From NCBI GenBank assembly GCA_028285415.1, contig JANQPF010000001.1, positions 62,001 through 126,000 of the forward strand: 64,000 nt of DNA, read 5' to 3'. Within the stretch, counting starts at the first letter, position 1. Every line of letters begins with the position of its first letter. The position numbers were made by a program, and so were the translations under genes. A model generated the notes under the pieces. The model searched no databases. It was not told the origin of the DNA and saw nothing but the letters and a program-made list of their open reading frames with translations. This DNA is from Pseudomonadales bacterium (GTDB lineage Bacteria; Pseudomonadota; Gammaproteobacteria; Pseudomonadales; Azotimanducaceae). Below, one piece after another: positions 8,888-18,500 of the stretch.

Positions 8888-10459
8888 GTGCCCCAAGAAA
8901 TCGACAGACGTCGCACTTTTGCCATCATCTCTCACCCCGACGCGGGTAAGACCACCATGACCGAGAAGCTGCTGCTCTTCGGTAACGCGATCAAGCTTGC
9001 GGGTGCGGTCAAATCACGCAAAGCCGATCGCCACGCTACCTCCGACTGGATGACCATGGAGCAGGAGCGGGGCATATCCGTGACCACATCCGTGATGCAG
9101 TTTCCTTACGCGGAGCGCATGGTGAACCTGCTCGACACGCCCGGTCACGAAGACTTCTCGGAAGATACCTACCGCACGCTGACGGCGGTCGACTCGGCGC
9201 TCATGGTCATCGACGGCGCCAAAGGCGTGGAGCCGCGGACGATCAAGCTGATGGAGGTCTGTCGACTGCGCGACACGCCGATCATCACGTTCATCAACAA
9301 GCTCGATCGTGAAACCCGTGACCCCATTGAGGTCATGGATGAAATCGAGGAAATTCTGCAAATCCAGTGCGCGCCCATGAACTGGCCGATCGGCATGGGG
9401 CGTGAGTTCAAAGGCGTGTACGACTTGAGCCACGACCGCATCATCCAGTACCGCCAGGGTCAAGGACACCATATCTATGACTTCCCGGTCATCGAAGGAC
9501 TCGAGAGCGACGCTGCGGCCGAGTATCTCGGCGCCGACTACGAAGGTTATCTGGAAGAGATTGAGCTGGTGCGAGGTGCAAGTCACGCGTTCGACCAGGA
9601 CGATTTCGTCAAAGGCATCCTCACGCCGGTCTACTTCGGCACCGCGCTCGGGAATTTTGGCGTGCAACAGATGCTGGACGGGCTGGTTGCGCACGCGCCC
9701 GCGCCACAGTCCCGCGAGACCGAAAGCCGGGAGGTGTTGCCGGAGGAAGACAAATTTTCGGGCTTTGTGTTCAAGATTCAGGCAAACATGGATCCCAAGC
9801 ATCGCGACCGGATTGCGTTCCTGCGCGTCTGCTCGGGGCGCTACAGTCAGGGTATGCGCATGCAGCATCTCAGGCTCGGCAAAACCATCAAGGTGACCGA
9901 TGCAGTGACTTTCATGGCTGGCGATCGAACGCAGGCGAGCGAAGCGTTCGCCGGAGACATCATCGGTCTGCACAATCACGGCACCATTCAGATTGGCGAC
10001 ACGTTTTCGGAGGGCGAGAAGCTCAAGTTCAAAGGGATACCGAACTTTGCCCCCGAGCTCTTCCGGCGCGTTCGCGTCAAAGATCCGCTGCGCTCCAAGC
10101 AGTTGGAAAAAGGCATCCAGCAGCTGGCGGAAGAGGGGGCTACCCAGGCGTTCTTTCCGCTCGATAAAAACCAGATTGTGGTCGGCGCGGTGGGGGTACT
10201 GCAGTTTGATCTCGTTGCCTATCGTCTGCAGGACGAATACCGGGCGGAATGTGTCTGGGAAGATGCCAACATCTTCACGGCACGCTGGGTGTACTGCGAC
10301 GACGAAAAGAAACTGGCGGAGTTTCGCAACAGGAACGAAGCGAGTCTCGCAATCGATGGTGGCGGACATCTTGCGTACCTTGCGAGCAGCCGCGTCAACC
10401 TGCAGCTGGCGGAGGAACGATGGCCGGAAATCACGTTTGCGAAGACGCGCGAACACTGA
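8888..10459 (+). CDS. prfC: Peptide chain release factor 3
   Basis: GTPase of 523 residues that recycles RF1 and RF2 from the ribosome after termination. The G1 motif is HPDAGKTT near residue 16, the switch II DTPGH follows at about residue 79, and NKLD is the G4 motif. RF3-typical sequences such as [18 protein letters not shown] and [16 protein letters not shown] are present. The start codon is GTG at 8888, giving [20 protein letters not shown], in line with homologues. It has its own promoter. Confidence 0.97.
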   Translation: MPQEIDRRRTFAIISHPDAGKTTMTEKLLLFGNAIKLAGAVKSRKADRHATSDWMTMEQERGISVTTSVMQFPYAERMVNLLDTPGHEDFSEDTYRTLTAVDSALMVIDGAKGVEPRTIKLMEVCRLRDTPIITFINKLDRETRDPIEVMDEIEEILQIQCAPMNWPIGMGREFKGVYDLSHDRIIQYRQGQGHHIYDFPVIEGLESDAAAEYLGADYEGYLEEIELVRGASHAFDQDDFVKGILTPVYFGTALGNFGVQQMLDGLVAHAPAPQSRETESREVLPEEDKFSGFVFKIQANMDPKHRDRIAFLRVCSGRYSQGMRMQHLRLGKTIKVTDAVTFMAGDRTQASEAFAGDIIGLHNHGTIQIGDTFSEGEKLKFKGIPNFAPELFRRVRVKDPLRSKQLEKGIQQLAEEGATQAFFPLDKNQIVVGAVGVLQFDLVAYRLQDEYRAECVWEDANIFTARWVYCDDEKKLAEFRNRNEASLAIDGGGHLAYLASSRVNLQLAEERWPEITFAKTREH

Positions 10460-10591
10460 CCCGCGCTCCAATCTGACCCTCAATATCCCCCCCGGCGATG
10501 CGTCGGCTGGCTGATGCACCGGCAACAGCGGGGCTGGTGTGTCGCTGACTTTGTACTATGCTAGTAAGCGGATGGAGAGGTATGACCGTGG

Positions 10592-10611
10592 GTCGAGTCG
10601 TCAGACTCGAC
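10592..10611. promoter_or_regulatory. Perfect 8-base stem-loop upstream of the receiver gene
   Basis: GTCGAGTC and GACTCGAC flank a 4-base loop. No T-run follows (GGGATTGGG), so it is not a standard terminator. It lies 45 bases before the GTG start of the receiver gene and may be an operator or leader hairpin. Confidence 0.4.
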
Positions 10612-10656
10612 GGGATTGGGTTGGAGTTGAACGGGAGTGGATAGAAGGAGTGCCGC

Positions 10657-11022
10657 GTGAGCGCAATTCTACTGATTGACGATGACTTGTCCGTGCTGGA
10701 CGTGATGAGTGAGATGTTGCGACTCGAAGGGCACGAAGTGACGGTAGCGTCGAATGGCCGCGAAGCGGTCGACTGCTGTCATGAGGACAGTTTTGATCTG
10801 GTCATTACCGACTTGATCATGCCGGAAAAGGAAGGTCTGGAGACCATCGCGGACATACGCCGTCATTCGGCGGAAATTCCCATCATTGCCATTTCCGGGG
10901 GCGGTCGTCTCGGACCGAACGATTATCTGGAGACGGCGCGCTTCATTGGTGCGAACGCGACGCTCGCAAAACCGTTTGCCCGCACGGAGCTCATCCGCGC
11001 GGTGGATTCTCTGTTAGCATAA
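10657..11022 (+). CDS. Stand-alone response regulator receiver protein
   Basis: The whole 121-residue product is one CheY-like receiver domain: acidic pocket D8-D10, phosphoacceptor D52 in DLVITDLIMP, the switch Ser in AISGGG and the conserved Lys in LAKPF. There is no output domain and no sensor kinase nearby, so the partner cannot be told from this window. The start is GTG at 10657, preceded by a good AGAAGGAG ribosome site. It is an ordinary single-domain regulator that could act by protein-protein contact in a phosphorelay or on a motor or pilus; that last point is inference only. Confidence 0.9.
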   Translation: MSAILLIDDDLSVLDVMSEMLRLEGHEVTVASNGREAVDCCHEDSFDLVITDLIMPEKEGLETIADIRRHSAEIPIIAISGGGRLGPNDYLETARFIGANATLAKPFARTELIRAVDSLLA

Positions 11023-11113
11023 AGCGGGCTCAGGCTGAGGATCAGCACTCATCTCGCAACATCTGCAACAGCGCTTCGCGCAACATATCGACGACCAGCT
11101 CGACGAGCTCGAG

Positions 11114-11812
11114 ATGGCGCTCCTCGTTGCAGAAGTGCTCAACCCCGACATTGACGTCAACGCCACACGGCGCGCCTGTGCCGCGTTCATTGAACCCGCA
11201 CGAGAAGCACACCTGGCGAGCCCGGCTCAGCTCGTGCATTGGTTTCGCAATGAAGGCTTCGGGATCAATGGCGACGTTCCGGCGGGTCTCGAGCACAGCA
11301 ACATCAGCTGGGTGCTGGAACATCGCCAGGGTATCCCCATTTCGCTCGCGGTATTGCTGATCACAACCGCGCGCAGCTGTGGGCTGGATGGTCACGGGAT
11401 CAACTACCCGGGTCATTTCCTCGTCGAAATCAGTAACACGCTCATCGATCCGATGAAGATGCAGCTCATCGATCGCGAGGTCACCGCTGAACGGGCAAGC
11501 CTGGAGCGTGCGTCACCGCGCGCGCTTGGTCTGCGGATGCTGAACAACATCAAAGCCCAGCATATGCACGCTCGTGACTGGAGCCGCGCGCTCGACATCA
11601 TCGATTTTCAGATGAGCCTGGCAGGTGGCGAGGACGCTGAGCTCAGCGCCAGCCTCCACTACGAACGGGGTGAGCTCTGGGAGCAGCTCGGATCGCCGGG
11701 CATGGCGCGCGCGGCGTTTTTACACTGTGCGGAAACGAGCGCCTATCGCGATCTTGCCGCCAAGGCGCGATCGCGCGCCGAAGATCTGGACGGAGAAACG
11801 CGCTGGCACTGA
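11114..11812 (+). CDS. SirB1 family transglutaminase-like/TPR protein
   Basis: 232 residues. The N-terminal two thirds match the SirB1 (YchA) transglutaminase-like fold: EHRQGIPISLAVLLITTARSCGL, then INYPGHFLVEI. The C-terminal part (ARDWSRALDIIDFQMSLAGGE and on) looks like two TPR helices, as usual in the family. The catalytic Cys of true transglutaminases is not evident, and the biochemical role of the family is unknown. The ATG has only a weak ribosome site. A CTG at 11063, in frame after a stop at 11036, is an alternative start. It is convergent with fabY. Confidence 0.8.
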   Translation: MALLVAEVLNPDIDVNATRRACAAFIEPAREAHLASPAQLVHWFRNEGFGINGDVPAGLEHSNISWVLEHRQGIPISLAVLLITTARSCGLDGHGINYPGHFLVEISNTLIDPMKMQLIDREVTAERASLERASPRALGLRMLNNIKAQHMHARDWSRALDIIDFQMSLAGGEDAELSASLHYERGELWEQLGSPGMARAAFLHCAETSAYRDLAAKARSRAEDLDGETRWH

Positions 11813-11819
11813 CCTCGCT

Positions 11820-13670
11820 TCAGGTCATGTCCACGTAGGGATTGTCGAGCTCTAAGTTGATGGTCTGTTTGAAACCGGGAATCTGCAGTGCTTTGGCGGC
11901 GAAGCCGATGTCGTCACCTTCCAGCACCCCCTCGCCAAACTGATAGAGAGGTAAAACCTCACCGCTGTCGGCCCTGGCGTCGTAGGCTTGTGCGCTCGTC
12001 TCAATTCGTTCGTTTGCCCGGGCGTGAGCGCTCATTGCGTCTTTGCCCCACCGTTTTTCCAGCATCTCCATCGTGGTTGCGGGTGAAAGAAAGAAGCCGG
12101 TGGCATTGTTTCCGCCGAATCCCTTGGAGTTGACGAACGCACCCGGCATTGCCGCGGGGTCGATCTCAACGTGCTCCATGGGTAAACGCAGGTTGCTGTG
12201 ATGGACGTCGTCGGCAATGTGATCGATGGTGGTGATGCCGGGAATCCAGCCGTCCTGCCAGGCGCCGAGGACCGCGCTCAGCTGATCGCCACCAGCCGGG
12301 GCCATCGAGTGGCCGACATAGCACTTCACGGCACCAACAAGCCAGTCGTCCACGCCGAAGGTTTTGGCCAGCTCATTGAAAATGTGAGATTCGGTGACGC
12401 GATTCTGCGGCGTGCCCGTGCCGTGCGCCTGCATGTAGGTGCCCGTGCGCAGACGCGCTTCGCCGAGGATGGCCCTGGCCGCCGCCATGGCTTTGGCAAC
12501 TGTCACATAATTGCCGATACCCGGGCCGGAGATCGATTTTTTGTAACCATCGGCGTTGACGAAGACGTCGCCGACGGAGCCGAGAACGCGGGCACCGCTC
12601 TGCATGGCCAGTTCGTCATCCATGAGCACCAGCCACACGGAGGCTTCAGCAACCGTAAAACCCGCGTTTGTAGAAAACGGCCGGCATGCGCGGCGGTTGT
12701 CCACGCTTGCGCTGTCGTCGAGTGCCATCAGCTCTTCGTCCTCGGCCAGTGCCCCCATGACGCGATAGCCTTCAATCACGTAGGGATTCACGGGCGCCTC
12801 GGAATTCCCGATCACCACAATGCGTTTGTCGCCCGAGCGGATTTCGTCGATGCCGCGCTTGACGTTGTAAAGAAAGGTGGCGCACGCGCCGATGATGCCT
12901 GCCGTTTCGCCCACGGAACCGAGGACGTAGGCATTTACGAAGTCGCCCGTCATTTCCGGCAGGCCCAGCGCGCAGTGTTTTGATGTCGGGCGTTTACCGG
13001 TAAGCGGGTTCTGCAGCAGTCCGCCGTAAGCCTCGTTGTCGAGCTGACCCATGGCGCTGCCGGAGTAAACGGCAATTTCGTCGGGCGCCACCAGGTCTTT
13101 GAGCTCCTCCACCTCAAAGCCGGTGGAGCGTATCGCGTCGGACGCACCATAAACGGTGAGCTGCAGGCCGCGCGGATGATTGCGACTCGGGTACAGATCG
13201 CCGGGCTCGAAACCGCTTGGCAGCTGCCCGGCGCTAGTGACTTTCGAAGTGCGGTCCTGCGGAATCATGACCGACAGCGTATCGATCGTGACTTCGACCT
13301 TGCGATCGTCGACGGGCTTGATCTGCCAGTTGTCGGGCAACGGCTCCGGGAGCTGGCGCTTTGCCAGGGTAAAATGCAGCTGCTGTCCGCTGCCCCCCGC
13401 CAGTTTTGCGGCGCTCTGCCACGTCACGCTCTCCGGGTCGAAAAGCTCGATACGGCGAATGAGCGTGTGGTCGCGGATGTGCGCGCGCTCGTCATCGTCC
13501 TGGTTGTCTACCTCGGGGCGTCCCATGAGCTGAGCAAGGCTGCGGTAGGTGGATGCCTGCTTGTCCTGATCCAGCGCGTCGATGACGAGACGCCGGTAGG
13601 CATGGTTGAACGACAGGCGCCCGGCGGGATTGATCCCGCCGAAGCCGACCATGACGGGTAAACGTTTCAA
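11820..13670 (-). CDS. fabY: FabY-type beta-ketoacyl synthase
   Basis: 616-residue condensing enzyme matching Pseudomonas aeruginosa FabY (PA5174) along its length. FabY starts fatty-acid synthesis by condensing acetyl-CoA with malonyl-ACP and can replace FabH. The catalytic triad is visible: Cys in GACATFLYNVKRGID, His in QAHGTGTPQNRVTES and His in VKCYVGHSMAPAGGDQ. The FabY-specific N-terminus (KRLPVMVGFGGINPAGR) and the C-terminal NSKGFGGNNATGFFLSP are present. The start is a TTG at 13670 that overlaps the upstream thiolase stop (TTGA), so the two are translationally coupled. Its substrate would come from the large carboxylase encoded nearby. Confidence 0.92.
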   Translation of the reverse strand: MKRLPVMVGFGGINPAGRLSFNHAYRRLVIDALDQDKQASTYRSLAQLMGRPEVDNQDDDERAHIRDHTLIRRIELFDPESVTWQSAAKLAGGSGQQLHFTLAKRQLPEPLPDNWQIKPVDDRKVEVTIDTLSVMIPQDRTSKVTSAGQLPSGFEPGDLYPSRNHPRGLQLTVYGASDAIRSTGFEVEELKDLVAPDEIAVYSGSAMGQLDNEAYGGLLQNPLTGKRPTSKHCALGLPEMTGDFVNAYVLGSVGETAGIIGACATFLYNVKRGIDEIRSGDKRIVVIGNSEAPVNPYVIEGYRVMGALAEDEELMALDDSASVDNRRACRPFSTNAGFTVAEASVWLVLMDDELAMQSGARVLGSVGDVFVNADGYKKSISGPGIGNYVTVAKAMAAARAILGEARLRTGTYMQAHGTGTPQNRVTESHIFNELAKTFGVDDWLVGAVKCYVGHSMAPAGGDQLSAVLGAWQDGWIPGITTIDHIADDVHHSNLRLPMEHVEIDPAAMPGAFVNSKGFGGNNATGFFLSPATTMEMLEKRWGKDAMSAHARANERIETSAQAYDARADSGEVLPLYQFGEGVLEGDDIGFAAKALQIPGFKQTINLELDNPYVDMT

Positions 13671-14827
13671 GAGCGCTCCAGGGCGATGGCGGTGGCTTCG
13701 CCGCCGCCGATGCAGAGTGCAGCGATACCGCGCTTCAGATTTCTGTTTTTCAGCGCGTGGGCAAGCGTCACGATCAAGCGGCTGCCGGTTGAGCCGATGG
13801 GATGGCCCTGGGCGCAGGCGCCGCCGAAGACGTTGACTTTCTCGTGATCGAGATTCAGCTCCTGCATCGCAAGCATGGTGACCATGGCAAAAGCCTCGTT
13901 GATCTCGAAAAGGTCAACGTCGTCCAGACTCCAGCCGATTCGCTCCACCAGCTTGTTGATGGCACCTACCGGCGCAATCGTGAATTCGCTGGGATGGATG
14001 GAATGGGTGGCGTGACCCACGATTCGCGCAAGCGGCTCTGCATCGCCGAGGGCGGTTTCGCTACGGAGTAGCAATGCCGATGCGCCGTCGGAAATCGATG
14101 AAGAGTTGGCGGCGGTTATCGTGCCGTCCGCTTTGAACGCGGGCCGCAGCGTCGGAATCTTCTCCAGCCTGGCGCGGCCCGGTTGCTCATCGTCCGCAAC
14201 CGTCGCGCCGGCAATCTCGATGGGTGAGATTTCGCTGGTGAGGCTGCTGTTTTCGATCGCGCTGCGTGCCCGGTTCACGGACTCGGTTGCATAGGCATCC
14301 ATGGCCTCGCGGGTGAGCTGGTACTCGTCTGCCGTTGCCTGTGCGAACGAACCCATGGAGCCGCCCGTTTCCGCGTCTTCGAGGCCGTCCAGGAAGAGGG
14401 CATCCTGCATGTTGGTATGACCCATACGCAATCCGCCGCGGGCTTTGGCCAGGAGATACGGTGCGTTGCTCATGCTCTCCATGCCGCCCGCCATGATCGT
14501 ATCTGCGGAACCCGCGCGAATGAGGTCGGTCGCCAGCATGGCCGTTTTCATCCCGGAGCCGCAGACCTTGTTGACGGTCGTCGCGCCACAGGCGTCGGGC
14601 AACCCGGCAATGCGCATTGCCTGGCGTGCGGGTGCCTGTTTCAAGCCGGCGCTGACGACGTTGCCGATGATCACCTCGTCCACGCTGTTGGCGTCAGCCG
14701 CTGCCTGGGTCAGCGCGGCACGGATCGCGTGAGCCCCCAGCTCGGGCGCGCTCATGCCTGCCAGGCCGCCCTGAAAGCTGCCCACCGGGGTGCGCGCAGC
14801 GCCAACGAGATAAACTGCTTCGCTCAA
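13667..14827 (-). CDS. Acetyl-CoA acetyltransferase (thiolase)
   Basis: 386-residue biosynthetic-type thiolase. The nucleophile Cys lies in VNKVCGSGMK at about residue 90, the catalytic His-containing loop follows NEAFAMVT (GGACAQGHPIGSTGSR), and the second catalytic Cys lies in ALCIGGGEATA. I chose TTG 14827 as start: it gives MSEAVYLVGAARTPVG, which aligns with thiolases, and has ACGGAG seven bases upstream. It forms an operon with fabY by a 4-base overlap. It could make acetoacetyl-CoA or act in beta-oxidation; sequence alone does not decide. Confidence 0.92.
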   Translation of the reverse strand: MSEAVYLVGAARTPVGSFQGGLAGMSAPELGAHAIRAALTQAAADANSVDEVIIGNVVSAGLKQAPARQAMRIAGLPDACGATTVNKVCGSGMKTAMLATDLIRAGSADTIMAGGMESMSNAPYLLAKARGGLRMGHTNMQDALFLDGLEDAETGGSMGSFAQATADEYQLTREAMDAYATESVNRARSAIENSSLTSEISPIEIAGATVADDEQPGRARLEKIPTLRPAFKADGTITAANSSSISDGASALLLRSETALGDAEPLARIVGHATHSIHPSEFTIAPVGAINKLVERIGWSLDDVDLFEINEAFAMVTMLAMQELNLDHEKVNVFGGACAQGHPIGSTGSRLIVTLAHALKNRNLKRGIAALCIGGGEATAIALERS

Positions 14828-14957
14828 AGTCTTACTCCGTAAAATCAAGCGGTTGAGTGTACTGACCCGGACGCGCCTAGGCCACCGTTCTACCCGTTTC
14901 GATGCGATTTCTGGTCACCGTTTCTACCTCCAACGAGGGCTGGACGGCGCGCCGGTC

Positions 14958-15458
14958 TCACTCGAGGAAACGCGGTATCAGCTCGGCAAAGTTGCAGGGT
15001 TTGAAATTGATATCTAGCTGATTGCGGATGATCTTCTCCCAGCCGGTTTTGACCGCGTTTGAGGAGCCGGGCAGGGAGAAGATGAGCGTGGCGTTGGCCA
15101 GTCCGCCCACAGCGCGTGACTGAATGGTGGAAGCCCCGATTTCCTCGTAGGAGATCTGCCGGAAGAGTTCCCCGAAACCGCCGATTTCCTTGTCGAAAAG
15201 TACGCTGACAGCTTCCGGCGTGCTGTCACGGCCGGTGAAGCCCGTGCCACCCGTGGTGAGAATGACCTGGACGCCGGGATCGGCAATCCACTCAGAGACC
15301 CGGGCGCGGATGGCGTAGATGTCGTCTTTCACGATGGCCCGATCGGTCAGCACATGGCCCGCCTTGCCGACCGCGTCACACAGATAGTCGCCGGACTTGT
15401 CGTCGTCGAGGCTGCGGGTGTCGGAAATGGTGAGAACTGTACAGTTGAGCGCCGTCAT
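14958..15458 (-). CDS. moaB: Molybdenum cofactor biosynthesis protein MoaB
   Basis: 166-residue MoaB/MogA-fold protein that binds molybdopterin, probably as an adenylyltransferase-type enzyme or in a related step. The MPT-binding motifs are clear: [18 protein letters not shown] at about residues 66-83, then [18 protein letters not shown]. The start is ATG 15458 ([15 protein letters not shown]); longer frames upstream have no family similarity. The gene diverges from the large carboxylase with 63 bases between starts. It supports molybdoenzymes such as MsrP in this window, but the linkage here to fatty-acid genes is probably positional only. Confidence 0.92.
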   Translation of the reverse strand: MTALNCTVLTISDTRSLDDDKSGDYLCDAVGKAGHVLTDRAIVKDDIYAIRARVSEWIADPGVQVILTTGGTGFTGRDSTPEAVSVLFDKEIGGFGELFRQISYEEIGASTIQSRAVGGLANATLIFSLPGSSNAVKTGWEKIIRNQLDINFKPCNFAELIPRFLE

Positions 15459-15521
15459 GCTTGTTGGAATTCCTGCTGGAACTGGATAGAGTACCGCCAT
15501 TCTACACCCAGCCAAAAAATC

Positions 15522-18500
15522 GTGGAAAAACAGCTCATTGAAGGCGACCGCCTTTACCTCATCGCCGAAAGCCTGGCCAAAGATTTCTCCCTGTTTCCAG
15601 ATATCTCTCAAGAACAAGAACCCGTCCAGGGGCTCCTGACCCAGGCGCAGATCGAGCGCCGTACGGAAGAGCTGGCCAATCTCGACATTGATGCTTATGT
15701 CGAAGCTGCGGTCAGTCCGGCGGAGGACCAGACGCGTACGCCGGCGCCGGAAATCATCCGCCAGCTCGGGCAAATCGTGGAAGAGGAGAGCGCAGGCCCG
15801 TACTACCAGGCAATGTTGAACATGGACTTTGGTGGGGGGAGTACCCGCCTCGTGGGATTTCTGGCCCAGGACCGCAGCAGCGATCTCGGCTCTTGGATGC
15901 CCGAGCACCATCTGCGAGCTGCGGGTTTTGCAGACTATTGTTCGACGCGTTCGATTCCGATGGTGACGTTTATGGACACGCCGGGTGCGGATGCACGCGA
16001 AGCTGCAAACGCCGACAATCAGGCGCATAGCATTTCCCGCTTGATTGCGGAGATGAGTAACGTCGACGTGCCAACCGTAGGCCTCATCTATGGGCTGGGT
16101 TACTCCGGTGGAGCCATCCCGCTGGCGGCCAGCAACATGATTCTCTCATTGCGGGACGGTGTTTTCAGTACCATCCAGCCACCCTCTCTTGCGAACATCG
16201 CGCGGCGTTTGAATCTGTCGTGGCAGGAGTGTGCAAAGTACGTTGGCGTCTCTCCGTATGAATTGCACGCGCAGGGGAATATTGACGGCATTGTCGACTA
16301 CACGCCCAATGACAGTATCGACAAGCTCGAGAACTTGCGGACTGCAATTATCGGCAGTATTGCCAACGTAGAAGCACGCGTGAAGGAGTTTGTCGCTGAG
16401 AATCCTTACATTCTCGATCACTATCGTCAAAGCCTCCAGCGGTATTTGAATCCCTCGCCGCAGCTTCAGGCGATGCAGACCTCAGCGTCGCTGAAACTCA
16501 CAAAAAACCCAACCGAGTACCTGAACGTCTTCGGTGTCGCCTACCGCTACCTTCGATACCTGCAGGTGCGTAAGCGCATCAAGGCGACGACTACCCAGCA
16601 GTACGGACGCCTGGCAACCCAGGAGCTGCCGAAGGGCGAGCTGCATATCCGCGCCGACCGTGAGCGGCGGCAAGCTTTTCTGACCTGGCTGCAGGATCCG
16701 GACAAAATCGTTTACGACGATGTGCTCTCCAAAGTTTGGCGCAACTATCACGAAAAGCGCCAAGCCCTGCACGATGAGCGGGGCCGTATCGCGCAGCTCA
16801 TTTTTGGTGAACCGAAACAGAACTATGAGGACGCGCGGGCTTCACTCCTGTCGTCTATCGGCATCTTCCTCTATAACCGCTGGAAAGGTGAGTCGGTAGG
16901 TAATCTGCGGGCGCTGCGTGAGTATCTGCATAATCATGAGGATACGCGGCAGATCCTCAAAGTATCCGACATCGGCAACGCCCGAGCGCTTCTCAGCGCC
17001 ATCTCCGCGGACGCGGAGATGCTCACTATCTTACGGGAGCGGTTCACCTATGAAGGCAAGAAGTTACTGGCGCTCAAAGGTCTTGACGACAAATCAGAAG
17101 TTTTCCTGACAAAGCTGTTGACGGCAGAGTTGAACCTGGCGATCACCGGCCCGGCAATGCTGGGCGCAATCGGTCATTCGGACATCCATGCCAACCGTGG
17201 GCTCTTGCACCTGCGATTTCCGAGTTTCGTCAAGCCGACGGAGAGCTTAGGCAAACCCGTGGCGCTCTCCGACATGACGGTCCTCGACGTACTCCTCGAC
17301 GAAGAGCTGCGTGACGACTTCATCCGCGAGTGTGAAAACCTGTTGCTCTTCGACTCGGTCTACGATCAGATCATTGCCAACCTGGATTCGATTGCCGCGG
17401 AAGCACAGTCTGATCAGAGCCTGAGTCAGGCTTCGCTCGATCAGCTGATAGAAACAACGTTGAGATTTGCAGCCAGCGGTCTGACGCTGGGGGATGTCGA
17501 GCGGCAGGCGCAACCTACTGTGGGCATGCTACGTGACCAGTTTTTTGACTGGTCCCAACGTCTCGAGAAGATGCCGAAAGGCACGGACTTCTATCGGCAG
17601 GTGGAGGAGTGGAAGAAGCTGAGCTTCCCGCACCTGGCTGATGCGCTTTTTGTGGTAGTCACACACCTCTTTGAGAGCTTGTTAAGTTCGTACATGGCGG
17701 CAATGCGGGACGGCAAGCAATATCAGGGGCGCATCGCGCCCAAAAACATCGGGCGCCGCAAAGACTTCTGGAACCGCCTCAACATGGCGTACAACGACTT
17801 GTTGATGCAAAACGTGTTGCGTAAAAGCCGGAATAGTCACCGGTTCACATACGAAGACCTCATCGACCGTTACTTTGACGACTGGGAAAGCCGCTTTGAT
17901 GACCTGCTGAGCTCCGATCCGTGCTCGTTTCCTGGGTTCCGCCTGTCCATCGAGCAGGCGCTCAACAAGGACCTACCGCCCTGCGGCATCGTGACCGGCT
18001 TCGGTAAGCTCAGAGGTGACGGGCCACGCGTGGGCGTTGTGGTGTCGAACGTCGCCTTCCAGGCGGGTGCCTTTGATATGGCAAGCGCCGAGAAATTCTG
18101 TCGTCTGCTCGTCGAATGCGCTGAGCAGCATCTGCCCGTCGTATGCTTCATCTCATCAGGTGGCATGCAGACAAAAGAAGGGGCCGGGGCGCTCTTTTCC
18201 ATGGCCGCGGTCAACGATCGCATTACGCGTTTTGTCCGCGATCACGATCTGCCGGTGATTGTGTTCGGCTTCGGCGATTGTACCGGCGGCGCCCAGGCAA
18301 GCTTCGTGACCCACCCGCTCGTCCAGACATACTACTTCTCCGGGACGAGCATGCCGTTTGCCGGCCAGATTGTGGTGCAGTCCAATCTGCCGCTGAATTC
18401 GATTCTCTCGAACTATCTCTCGGCGCATGAAGGGGCCATGCAGGGCCTTGTGGAACATCCGTTTTATCCGACCATCGACGAGGATCTCAAGGCGATCGAT

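Noticed and set aside
14828-14957. Possible small gene or regulatory element between the thiolase and moaB
   Set aside because: 130 bases with no coding frame of note, no clear promoter and no hairpin with T-run.
15354-15521. 56-residue N-terminal extension of the carboxylase
   Set aside because: It would be encoded antisense to moaB and is Cys/Trp-rich without similarity; GTG 15522 is the better start.
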